From: Gammaproteobacteria bacterium
GTDB taxonomy: Bacteria; Pseudomonadota; Gammaproteobacteria; HK1
Reading direction: 5' to 3'
DNA: 14,422 bases
NCBI GenBank assembly: GCA_013042035.1
Contig: JABDQX010000344.1
Location: 1-14,422, forward strand
In this document: in pieces, positions 5,423-13,402 of the stretch
Position numbering within the stretch: position 1 is the stretch's first letter
Layout: each line of letters begins with the position of its first letter
The notes under the pieces: generated by a model
Database searches by the model: none
What the model saw: only the letters and a program-made list of their open reading frames with translations
Told to the model about the DNA's origin: nothing
Position numbers and translations under genes: made by a program

Positions 5423-8410
5423 ATGAAGCAAAAAAACCTGTTACTCCTCATTCTGTTGGCCATTGGGCTCCTGGGTCTGTTGGGCTCGCTCGTCGCGCGT
5501 TTTACCTTTTTGGCAGAGGACGAAAGCAAACGTCTATACATTTCGGTGATGGCACCGGCAGCCGACGATATCACCAGTACCGATTACACCCTGCACCGTG
5601 GTGTCGCCCTGTATCTGGAACAGTTGAATAACGCGGGTGGAATCGGTGGCAGTAAGGTGATGCTGACCTTGGAAAAAACTGAACAGAGCACCGAACAAAG
5701 CAGGGTCGTGGCCATGATTGGTCACGGCCCCCGGGCAATGAGCTCCGCCAAGATGCCCCCCCCGGGAACGATTCAGGCGATCATCAATCTGGATAGTCAC
5801 GAAAGACCCGCCATCCCGTTTCTGTCCACTTCGGTAGCTGCCGTTCCCTCGGTAAGGGATAACGAGTGGCAATTTGCCATGCCTTTTAGCGAGCAGGACG
5901 AGGCCCGCTTCCTTGCCAATTACACCCTGAATGTCCTTGGTCGGAAACTGGTGAGTATCGTTCATGACAACTCGCCATCCGGGATTGCCATGGCCAATGC
6001 CTTCGAGGACACCTGCCAACGCTTTGGAATACGAATGGTCTATCGCTGGTCCCTGGATTCCGGCACCGGCTTTGAGCCGTCGTTACAGAAGGTCACCGGG
6101 TTGCTGCGGGAAAAGAAAGATGCCGGCACGATTTTTCTTGCCACGGGTCTTCGAAGTAGCGCCCACCTCATCAAGCGGGCGCGCGACGCGCGGATCCGTA
6201 ACCCCATGGTCGGCACGGCCAACCTATTAACCCATGCCTTCCATTCCATCCTGGCGCGGATTCCGGAGCAGCCCCAATCGGGCAAATACACCACCGCCAA
6301 ATACACGGACGGCCTCACGGTGACGGCACCCTTGCTATTCGATACCGCCAGTGAACTGGCCCAGAATTTTCAGGGCCGTTATCGGGAACGTTATGGCGTC
6401 TCTCCCGACTGGGTGGCCGCCTATGGCTATGAAGCGACCCATCAGGTGGTGCGGGCACTTAGGAATGTCATCGGGGATGGCAACCGGGGAATCGCCGATA
6501 TTCGTCGCGGGATCCGGGATGACTGGCTCAAGGGGGAAGCGGATCGGAATACCCCTGCACAAGATAAGTTCGGTGTTACCGGAGAAACCTTCTTCGACGC
6601 CCAGGGGATTGCCAAAAAGCCCATACAGATCGGTCAATACGATGGGCAGGATGTCGTCTCGGCCCCAACGCAGTTGCGCCCCCTTACTCAGCGTGGTTCC
6701 ACGAACTACATTGCCGAGCTGAAAAAAGGACGGATGCTGTACGTCAATGACCGCTTCATGTTCAAGACCAACGTGGTCTATACCGGCATCGAGCTGCACA
6801 GGGTCGATGACGTGAATTCGGTGGATAACAGCGTACAACTGGATTTTTCCATCTGGTTTCGGTACCGGGGCAGGAAATTTTCACCTGCCGATGTGACTTT
6901 CCTCAACGCCAGTGAACCCATTGTGTTCAGCGAGCCGGAAAGAAGTGAGAAAGAAGGTGATATGACCTTCGAACTCTATCGCATCAAAGAGCGCTTCCGG
7001 ATGGATTTCTCGAATACCGCCGCACCCTACGGCAGTCACATTGTCGGGCTGGCCTTCCGCCATAAGAACCTCAACCGAAATAACCTTCTCTACGTGATGG
7101 ACGTCCTGGGAATGAGGCTCGCCTCGGGAGATGGCACTTTGCGTGATCGAATCGAATCCTCGCAAGCGCTCGATTCGGTACCGGAATGGGTCATGGAACG
7201 TGCCTGGCTGGCCCAGGAAGTCATCCGGAGTACCCGCCAGGGAAGACCCGAATATGTGGGCTACAGCGGTATGGAACCGGATTTTTCCCGGATCGAGCTC
7301 GGTGTGATGGTCCGGGAAGGCGGATTCAACATTCGGGAATGGTTGCCTGATGCTCTTCTCGTATACAGCGGTATCTTCGCCTTTATCGGCATTCTGTTCG
7401 CCTTTGGGATAGACACCAATACCCAGGGTAAATTCTGGCGGAGCACCTCCTGGGCCTTACGGGTCTTTTTCTGGCCGTTATTCCTGATATCCGCCGGCAA
7501 TGTATTGCTGGATTGGGCGATCCTATCGCTACCCGTCCACTATGTGGATTCTCTGGTTCGGGTATACCACATACTTTGGTGGCTGATGCCGGCGAGGCTT
7601 GTCACCATGGCCATGGAGCGCTTTATCTGGCTGCCGCTGGAGGCACGCACCGAACGCAAAATCCCCAACGTCATCCGCATGTTCGCTCGCTCCGTAATCT
7701 ATCTTTTTGCCATTTTCGGCATCATCGCCTTCGTCTATGACCAGAAACTCACCAGCTTGCTGGCTACCGGTGGCCTGCTGACGATGATCATCGGCCTGGC
7801 GGTTCAATCCAATATCGCCAATGTCTTTTCCGGAATCGTGGTCAATATCGAACGGCCTTTCAAGGTTGGCGACTGGGTGGGTGTCGGTGATCGCGAACCT
7901 TCCAAGGTCATCGATATCACCTGGCGCACCGTCAGGCTTCAGACCATGGCCGGAGAAGTCATCAGTATTCCCAACGCAAAGGCATCGGAAGCCACAATTA
8001 TCAACCACACCACTTCGGATAGGGTTCGCGGTAGCGTTGATATCCACGCCTCCCCCAGTTATGCCCCACAGGAGATCATCCAACGCTTGAACCGTGTGCT
8101 GGACTCTATCGATGGACTGGCCAAGCTGAATCCGCCCAGGGTCATCTATCAGGGGATCACCAATCTTTGGGGAACCTGGAGCGCCCAGTACCGGATTTTG
8201 TTCTGGGTACGGGAGTTCGATACCCAGGGAGGATTCAAGGAACTGATAAACAAACGGGTCTGGCAGGTTCTCCAAAGAGACAGTGTGACGTTTATGGCGG
8301 ACGGAATGACGGTCGATCCCGCCTACAGGATAAACGATGAATGGGATGATGAGTCTGGTAGAAAGGATGACGACGATGACGACGATGACGAAGAAAAGGA
8401 CGGGGGCTAA
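5423..8410 (+). CDS. Periplasmic-binding-protein / MscS-type channel fusion
   Basis: This 995-residue inner-membrane protein has four parts. (1) An N-terminal signal/anchor helix (about 5-26). (2) A type I periplasmic binding fold of the Leu/Ile/Val-receptor kind (about 37-420), with HRGVALYLEQLNNAGGIGG, PFLSTSVA and WVAAYGYEATHQVVRAL. (3) A beta-rich domain (about 438-635), where VVYTGIELHRVDDV, then IWFRYRGR and FRMDFSNTAAPYGSH (from residue 525) recall pentameric ligand-gated channel ectodomains. (4) Membrane helices at about 642-665, 677-700, 710-732 and 750-773, leading into a canonical MscS pore helix and beta domain (GLLTMIIGLAVQSNIANVFS to ERPFKVGDWVGVGD, about 776-821), then the MscS cytoplasmic region and an acidic Asp-rich tail. 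MscS channels release solutes on membrane tension; the fused receptor suggests ligand gating from the periplasm (inference). It heads the secretion operon. The start has no Shine-Dalgarno sequence but gives a proper signal sequence. Confidence 0.9.
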   Translation: MKQKNLLLLILLAIGLLGLLGSLVARFTFLAEDESKRLYISVMAPAADDITSTDYTLHRGVALYLEQLNNAGGIGGSKVMLTLEKTEQSTEQSRVVAMIGHGPRAMSSAKMPPPGTIQAIINLDSHERPAIPFLSTSVAAVPSVRDNEWQFAMPFSEQDEARFLANYTLNVLGRKLVSIVHDNSPSGIAMANAFEDTCQRFGIRMVYRWSLDSGTGFEPSLQKVTGLLREKKDAGTIFLATGLRSSAHLIKRARDARIRNPMVGTANLLTHAFHSILARIPEQPQSGKYTTAKYTDGLTVTAPLLFDTASELAQNFQGRYRERYGVSPDWVAAYGYEATHQVVRALRNVIGDGNRGIADIRRGIRDDWLKGEADRNTPAQDKFGVTGETFFDAQGIAKKPIQIGQYDGQDVVSAPTQLRPLTQRGSTNYIAELKKGRMLYVNDRFMFKTNVVYTGIELHRVDDVNSVDNSVQLDFSIWFRYRGRKFSPADVTFLNASEPIVFSEPERSEKEGDMTFELYRIKERFRMDFSNTAAPYGSHIVGLAFRHKNLNRNNLLYVMDVLGMRLASGDGTLRDRIESSQALDSVPEWVMERAWLAQEVIRSTRQGRPEYVGYSGMEPDFSRIELGVMVREGGFNIREWLPDALLVYSGIFAFIGILFAFGIDTNTQGKFWRSTSWALRVFFWPLFLISAGNVLLDWAILSLPVHYVDSLVRVYHILWWLMPARLVTMAMERFIWLPLEARTERKIPNVIRMFARSVIYLFAIFGIIAFVYDQKLTSLLATGGLLTMIIGLAVQSNIANVFSGIVVNIERPFKVGDWVGVGDREPSKVIDITWRTVRLQTMAGEVISIPNAKASEATIINHTTSDRVRGSVDIHASPSYAPQEIIQRLNRVLDSIDGLAKLNPPRVIYQGITNLWGTWSAQYRILFWVREFDTQGGFKELINKRVWQVLQRDSVTFMADGMTVDPAYRINDEWDDESGRKDDDDDDDDEEKDGG

Positions 8411-9836
8411 AAGATTCCTACTGCTCCTGGCGTTGCTGCCAACGCCCGTCGGCGGTGAACAGGATAATTTCGCCCGGCAAAACAACTCACCCACACTGTT
8501 TGGAATGCGGGAGTACCGACTCCTTGCCGGTGATATCAGCCAGGATCCCGCAAACAGCGCACTCGTTGAAGATTTTCCGTCCGGCAATGCGGCGACCGAC
8601 GATCTAAAGGCACGGCTGATGGCGCTCCTGACTGGGCATGTGCGCATTAACAAGGTCCTGGCCGATCGCAAGTCGGCCTGGCATGGCGCCCGACAGGCCA
8701 TGGGAGACTGGTTTCCGGCATTGGATATAAACCTCACCATGGGGGGAGAGCAGCAGCGCAAGACCGATCAGGCGCACAATACCAACGACTTCGATGAAAC
8801 CGAGATAAAGATATCACAGCTTTTATGGGATTTCGGGGCAACCAACGGCAAGGTGGCCCAGGGCAGATTGCGCTATGAAAAGGCAAATATCGAGTGGGCC
8901 GCGGCCCGCCAGAAATTACTCCTCGAAGCACTGACGGCCTTTCTGGAGTGGAAGAAAGCCAAACAGACCGTGGAATTCGTACGCCGCTCCGAAGCCAATG
9001 TCCATCGCCAGACCGAACTCGAACTCACGAGAACGACCGGTGGTGCCGGTTCGGCATCCGATGTATTGCAGTCCAAAACGCAACTCGCGGGCGCCCGCTC
9101 CCGCCGTATCCAGGCCGAGAGCGCCCTCGATATTACCGGCAATCGCTACCGGGCCCTGTTTGGGGAATTTCCGCCCGACACGCTGTTTAGCGCAAAGTTA
9201 CCGCCCTCGCTACTTGCCAAAGTGCCGAAGACACTGGACGGGACCTTGACCCTGGCGCTGCTCGACAATTCGGAAGTCCGCGCGGCCATCCTGGACGAAC
9301 GGATTGCCAAACAAAAGATCCGCGCCGTGCATGGTAAGCAATTTTTTCCCAGAATCGAGGCCAGCGCCGGGTACACGAAAAAAGATGGTGCCGATGGTAT
9401 CCCCGCGATCCGTGAAGACACCTTCGTGGATGTGAGCGTCAATTTTCCCCTGAATCTTATGAGCGGCACCAATGCACTGCGAGCCGCCCGGCAGCAGCGG
9501 GTCGCCGCGTTGTACGAAGTAACCAACGTACAGCACAGCGTCGAGGAAAAGGCGCGCAACAACTGGCAGCGTTTGTCCAATTCCCGGATCGTCGCCGATT
9601 CCCTGGACGAACAGGCCCGCTATGCCGCTGAATTTCTGGCGCTGGCGCGCATGGAGCGGGAGCTTGGCAATCGATCCCTCATCGATCTTCTCTCGGGGGA
9701 AAACTCTCTGAACAACGCGCAAAACGCCGCGGCCTCGGCCCGCATCGATCTCCAGCTTGCCCAACTGGCGCTTTTGCATGTTATCGGACGCCTGGATTTG
9801 GATGAGGCGTTCAATGTCGGATCGGCATCACCGTGA
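8376..9836 (+). CDS. TolC-family outer-membrane channel of a type I secretion system
   Basis: About 486 residues. An N-terminal signal sequence (basic KKRTGAKR, then FLLLLALLPTPVGG) is followed by two outer-membrane-efflux repeats. The first begins near HVRINKVLADRKSAWHGARQ with the hallmark WFPALDIN and QLLWDFGATNG; the second has NSEVRAAILDERIAKQKIRA with FFPRIEASAG and a C-terminal helical hairpin (ELGNRSLIDLLSGENSLNNA). TolC proteins form trimeric tunnels through the outer membrane and periplasm that dock with an HlyD adaptor and an ABC exporter. ATG 8376 is preferred because GAAAGGA lies 8 bp upstream; ATG 8385 is also possible and 8337 would give an odd Met/Thr-rich leader. The start lies inside the preceding gene, and the stop overlaps the next GTG (GTGA), so the chain is coupled. 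Confidence 0.92.
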   Translation: MTTMTKKRTGAKRFLLLLALLPTPVGGEQDNFARQNNSPTLFGMREYRLLAGDISQDPANSALVEDFPSGNAATDDLKARLMALLTGHVRINKVLADRKSAWHGARQAMGDWFPALDINLTMGGEQQRKTDQAHNTNDFDETEIKISQLLWDFGATNGKVAQGRLRYEKANIEWAAARQKLLLEALTAFLEWKKAKQTVEFVRRSEANVHRQTELELTRTTGGAGSASDVLQSKTQLAGARSRRIQAESALDITGNRYRALFGEFPPDTLFSAKLPPSLLAKVPKTLDGTLTLALLDNSEVRAAILDERIAKQKIRAVHGKQFFPRIEASAGYTKKDGADGIPAIREDTFVDVSVNFPLNLMSGTNALRAARQQRVAALYEVTNVQHSVEEKARNNWQRLSNSRIVADSLDEQARYAAEFLALARMERELGNRSLIDLLSGENSLNNAQNAAASARIDLQLAQLALLHVIGRLDLDEAFNVGSASP

Positions 9837-11497
9837 TCGGCCCATTACGTCCCCTACTTTCGAACCCCGTGATTGCCGTCGAGCTTCTGATTGCCTCGCT
9901 GTTCGCCAATCTTCTTGCCCTCGCCTCGCCCGCATTCGTCATTCAGGTTCTGAATCGTTATGTGTCCTACGGCGTAGACGCCACGCTGGCGACATTGGTC
10001 GGGGGCGTTGTCCTTGCGATTGGACTGGAATATGGTTTTCGGCGGATCCGCCTCGGAATTGCCGCCGCACCGGGTGAGCACCATGCCGGTCGGCTCGCTA
10101 TCGGCGCCTTCGGGCTTCTCACCACGGCAAAGACGGCCATCATGGATCGAATGAGCCCCGGTCAGCGGCGAGAAATTCTGCACGGTATCGAGAGTATTGA
10201 TACCGCCACCGGTCCCCTGCATACCACCGTGCTGCTGGATGTTCCCTTCTGTGTGTTATTCCTTGGGGCCGTATGGCTTCTGAATCCAACACTCGGTCTC
10301 ATTACCTTGTTTTTCATGGGCTTGGTGCTGCTGTTCGGGGTTGTCGCGCAAAGACAGCTTCGCCACCCCATCCGGGAAATGACGGAAGCGGCATTCGTCG
10401 GCGCCTCCCTGGTGGGAATCGCTAACCGGGAGACGGATACCGTGCGCGCCTTCGACGGCAATGAACTCATGATCCGCGCCTGGAAACGTCATCGCCGTAC
10501 CTTACAGGATTTGAGACGTCATATTACCCTCCGTCGGGGTACGGCCCAGGCCATTACCGCCAGCGCCCAGGTCTTGATGAGCGTGGTAGTCATCACCACG
10601 GGGGCCGTACTGGTGGTGGGCGGTCGATTGGATGTGGGCATATTGATTGGGGCCAACATCCTTGCCGCCAGGGCCCTGGGGCCGATCATTCGCTTTACAC
10701 AGTTAGCCGAGCTGCTGGCAAAGGCCGGACAAGCGGATCAACGCATACAGCAATTTGCACGGCTTTCAGTGACCCGGGAAGGGGGTACAACGCCCGAGCA
10801 CTATCGGGGTGGTCTTGCATTCCGTGACCTTGGTTACGCCTGGCCGAATTCGGTCACGCCCTTGTTTGAGTCCCTGACGCTGAATCTATCGCCGGGTTCC
10901 CGGTTGGGCGTCGTGGGCGCCAATGGCGCCGGCAAGACCACCCTGGCTCGGTTGATCGTTGGATTGCTGGAACCCTCGCGTGGGCAAATACTCGCCGATG
11001 GCGTGGATCTGCGCCAGATCGCCCCGACGTGGTGGCGTCGACAATATAGCTGGCTTCCCCAGGAACCCGCCTTCCTCAACGGAACCATTCGAGAAAATCT
11101 GCTGGCGGCCAATCCCGAGATCGATGATGTCACCTTGAATCAGGCTATCGTGACAGCGGGCCTGGATACCTTTATCGATCAATCCCCGCAAGGGCTCGAT
11201 ACATCCCTGATCGCACCCGAGAAGGTGTTGCCACTGGGAATCAGACGTCGCCTGGCATTGGCTCGTGCGTTGATCGTTGGTGGGTCGTTGGTGGTCCTGG
11301 ATGAACCCATGGACGGACTGGATCCGTCCGGACGCCAGATCGTCCATACTGTTATACAAAGCCTCTCGAACCAGGACGCCACCCTGATCGTCTTTTCCCA
11401 CGATCCCATCCTCCTGCGCGGATTCGGTCAAATCCTGGATCTGAACCGGAAACCGGTTCCGAGCCTTCTCGCCAACGAAGTGGTGGCTGTGTCATGA
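9833..11497 (+). CDS. Type I secretion ABC transporter (permease-ATPase), degenerate signature motif
   Basis: The 554 residues comprise an exporter-type membrane domain (about 1-310, including the LLDVPFCVLFLGAVWLL segment typical of LapB/PrtD-like exporters) and a nucleotide-binding domain. There is no C39 peptidase domain, so it should not cleave leader peptides. Walker A is GANGAGKTT (362-370, Lys368), the Q-loop is in LPQEP, Walker B is LVVLDEP (Asp490, Glu491), the D-loop is GLD, and the switch His is 523 in FSHDP. The C-loop, normally LSGGQ, reads LPLGI (466-470), followed by a normal RRRLALARAL. Such a change usually weakens ATP hydrolysis, unless only one of the two composite sites matters. 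GTG start overlapping the TolC stop; its own stop overlaps the adaptor ATG. It would power one-step export of an unfolded protein from cytoplasm to outside. Confidence 0.92.
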   Translation: MIGPLRPLLSNPVIAVELLIASLFANLLALASPAFVIQVLNRYVSYGVDATLATLVGGVVLAIGLEYGFRRIRLGIAAAPGEHHAGRLAIGAFGLLTTAKTAIMDRMSPGQRREILHGIESIDTATGPLHTTVLLDVPFCVLFLGAVWLLNPTLGLITLFFMGLVLLFGVVAQRQLRHPIREMTEAAFVGASLVGIANRETDTVRAFDGNELMIRAWKRHRRTLQDLRRHITLRRGTAQAITASAQVLMSVVVITTGAVLVVGGRLDVGILIGANILAARALGPIIRFTQLAELLAKAGQADQRIQQFARLSVTREGGTTPEHYRGGLAFRDLGYAWPNSVTPLFESLTLNLSPGSRLGVVGANGAGKTTLARLIVGLLEPSRGQILADGVDLRQIAPTWWRRQYSWLPQEPAFLNGTIRENLLAANPEIDDVTLNQAIVTAGLDTFIDQSPQGLDTSLIAPEKVLPLGIRRRLALARALIVGGSLVVLDEPMDGLDPSGRQIVHTVIQSLSNQDATLIVFSHDPILLRGFGQILDLNRKPVPSLLANEVVAVS

Positions 11498-12798
11498 CGA
11501 ATATGGCCAACATCAACGACGAAAGATGGCCCGATTCCCCGTTGGAAAATTTGGGCGCCATGCATGCCTTGCTGTGGATGTGCGTATTGCAAGTGTTGGC
11601 CTTCATCGTTTGGGCGGCCGTGGGAAAGCTCGATGTCGTGAGCCTCGCCGAGGGTGAGGTGGTCCCATCGGGCAGCATTAAAAAGATGCAGCACCTCGAA
11701 GGCGGGATCGTCGAGGAAATCCGCGTCGAGGAAGGAGAACGTGTACAGCGTAATCAGGCACTGGTGGTTTTGGAATCGACCCGGATCCACGCCGATGTAC
11801 AGGAATTGAATATCCGCCTGTCGACCTTACAAGTCCGTATCGCCCGCCTCGATGCCGAGGCATCTGGAAAAGAATTCCCCGACTTTCCCGCGATCGATGT
11901 CGACGACTCATCCGTCCGTCAGGCGGAGCAACTATTTCATGCCCGTCGGCGCAATCTGAGAAACCAACTTGCCATCCAGGACAAACTGATTAGCCGACAT
12001 CGCCACGAGATGGATGAGGTACGCGCCAGAATCAATGCCAATGGCCAGGTTATCGGACATCTGAAAGCGCAGATAACCATCAGCGCAAAACTGCTGGCGC
12101 AGGATCTATCAAACCGCATGACCCACACCAACCTGCTCAAGGAGCGCGCGCAATTCCAAGGCAAAGTCCTGGAGGATCGCGCCGTACTGGCCCGTATCGA
12201 GGCGGCCATCGTGGAAGAACAAGCCCGCTCGGATCTCATTCGCAGCATCCATGAAGAAGAGGTTCAACAAACCCTCGATGATGCCTCGCGCACCTTCGAT
12301 GAACTGTCTCAACGCCGCCGAAAACACCAGGACAGCCTGCGGCGCACGGTATTGCGCTCACCGGTGGACGGGACCGTCAAAACCATCGGGATCGCCACCG
12401 AAGGGGCCGTGATCCGATCTGGGGAGACCGTCATGGAGATTGTTCCCAGCAAAGACCACTTACTGATCGAGGCCCGTTTGCCCACGTCGGATATCGGTTT
12501 CGTGCGCGTTGGTCAAAAGGCCCTGCTACGTCTTGCCTCCGCTGACGCGGCACGCTTTCGCCTTGGGGGAGAGGTCATCGGAATCGGCCCGGATACCCTC
12601 GTCTCCCGGGACGGCTATCCCTTCTACAAAATTCGGATTAGACCCCAACAGGCCTATTTTGAACGCAATACGCTTCGTCATCGGCTTTTTCCGGGCATGT
12701 TGATCTCGTGCAGCATCATTACCGGTCAAAGAACGGTGTCGGAGTATCTGTTGATGCCGTTTATCCGGGGTCTGGACTCGGCGTTGCGGGAGCGATGA
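11494..12798 (+). CDS. HlyD-family periplasmic adaptor of the type I secretion system
   Basis: 434 residues, the usual size for type I secretion adaptors. A short cytoplasmic N-terminus is followed by one membrane helix (about 25-43), a first half-lipoyl segment (AEGEVVPSGSIKKMQHLEGG, about 52-75, extending to VVLES), a long alpha-helical hairpin (about 103-285, with heptad-like Leu, Glu and Arg pattern), the second half-lipoyl (LRSPVDGTVKTIGIATEGAV, about 287-306) and a beta-barrel domain up to the C-terminal VSEYLLMPF-RGLDSALRER, the typical end of HlyD/PrtE/LapC proteins. It bridges the ABC exporter and the TolC trimer. It is the last gene of the operon; 80 bp of A/T-richer sequence without a clear terminator follow. 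Confidence 0.94.
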   Translation: MTNMANINDERWPDSPLENLGAMHALLWMCVLQVLAFIVWAAVGKLDVVSLAEGEVVPSGSIKKMQHLEGGIVEEIRVEEGERVQRNQALVVLESTRIHADVQELNIRLSTLQVRIARLDAEASGKEFPDFPAIDVDDSSVRQAEQLFHARRRNLRNQLAIQDKLISRHRHEMDEVRARINANGQVIGHLKAQITISAKLLAQDLSNRMTHTNLLKERAQFQGKVLEDRAVLARIEAAIVEEQARSDLIRSIHEEEVQQTLDDASRTFDELSQRRRKHQDSLRRTVLRSPVDGTVKTIGIATEGAVIRSGETVMEIVPSKDHLLIEARLPTSDIGFVRVGQKALLRLASADAARFRLGGEVIGIGPDTLVSRDGYPFYKIRIRPQQAYFERNTLRHRLFPGMLISCSIITGQRTVSEYLLMPFIRGLDSALRER

Positions 12799-12878
12799 AT
12801 AATCGAGAATCTTCTGATCATTATTGGAAACTGGAGACTTTATCAAAGTAGCCGGTACTCGACTTGCGAGGAACAGAT

Positions 12879-13274
12879 ATGAGCATTCTGGTTTATGACG
12901 AAATAAAAGATAAGCCCGCGACACTTGCGGCGATGACGGGGTTGAGTAAGTCTCAATTCGAGGCATTGTGCATTCCCTTCACAAAGGCCTGGAAGGATGC
13001 GGAAGACGAGGACAAGATTTCTTCCAAGGTTGGCAGAAAACCAAAATTATCCTCTGTTGAGGCAAAGTTGTTTTTTATCCTTTTCTATCTCAAGAACTAT
13101 CCACTCCAGGAAGTCATGGGGCATTTGTTTTGTATCAGCCAGGGACAAACCAGTTTCTGGATCCACAAGCTCAACAAAGTACTGAAAAAGGCCCTGGAGG
13201 ATAAAGAGCATACCTCGCCCACGCTCACAAAAGAGGTGATGAATCGGCTGGCGGAAGGGAAAATCAGGGTTTAG
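12879..13274 (+). CDS. Transposase N-terminal fragment (IS5-like, DDE superfamily helix-turn-helix)
   Basis: The 131 residues start at ATG 12879, with GAGGAA at a good distance. The protein has LAAMTGLSKSQFEAL, a KVGRKPKLSSVEAKLFFILFYLK segment and LQEVMGHLFCISQGQTSFWIHKL, a helix-turn-helix followed by a second helical unit. This matches the N-terminal domain of IS5-group transposases that precedes the DDE_Tnp_4 catalytic domain. The first catalytic Asp and everything after it are absent, because TAG at 13272 is followed by unrelated GC-rich DNA. In some IS5 subgroups an orfA like this is joined to orfB by frameshifting, but no orfB is found in any frame downstream. It is therefore best read as a decayed insertion sequence. 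A left terminal repeat may lie near 12830-12850, but no right end exists to confirm it. Confidence 0.7.
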   Translation: MSILVYDEIKDKPATLAAMTGLSKSQFEALCIPFTKAWKDAEDEDKISSKVGRKPKLSSVEAKLFFILFYLKNYPLQEVMGHLFCISQGQTSFWIHKLNKVLKKALEDKEHTSPTLTKEVMNRLAEGKIRV

Positions 13275-13402
13275 AGCGATCCTCGCTTCGCTCGGAGATT
13301 GTCTATTCTGCTCTGGCGCTCCGCCTCCCCCAGCCCTCGCGTCCACTGCGCTCCGTGGCCTTCCTCGGGCCGGGCCGGCTCCGCGCCTGTCTGCCTGCCG
13401 GC
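13275..13402. other. GC-rich, hairpin-rich non-coding stretch between transposase fragment and SUMF1-like gene
   Basis: It contains several short inverted repeats: GGCG-CTC-CGCC near 13315-13325, CCAC/GTGG around 13340-13355, GCCGGC at about 13375 and 13397, and an imperfect stem around ATCCTC/GGAGAT (13279-13299). It lies immediately 3' of the SUMF1-like gene, the position where DGR target genes often carry a hairpin after the variable region. No gene supported. Confidence 0.5.

Noticed and set aside
5423..8410. An ABC importer substrate-binding protein
   Set aside because: The receptor is fused to an MscS pore, and no importer permease or ATPase is present; the nearby ABC protein is of the exporter type.
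7529..8761. A 410-codon open frame on the minus strand
   Set aside because: It lies opposite the MscS and TolC coding sequence, has no recognisable domain, and its composition is that of a reverse-strand shadow of GC-rich genes.
12879..13274. Programmed frameshift producing a full transposase
   Set aside because: No frame downstream of 13274 encodes a DDE catalytic domain, and the following DNA is unrelated.
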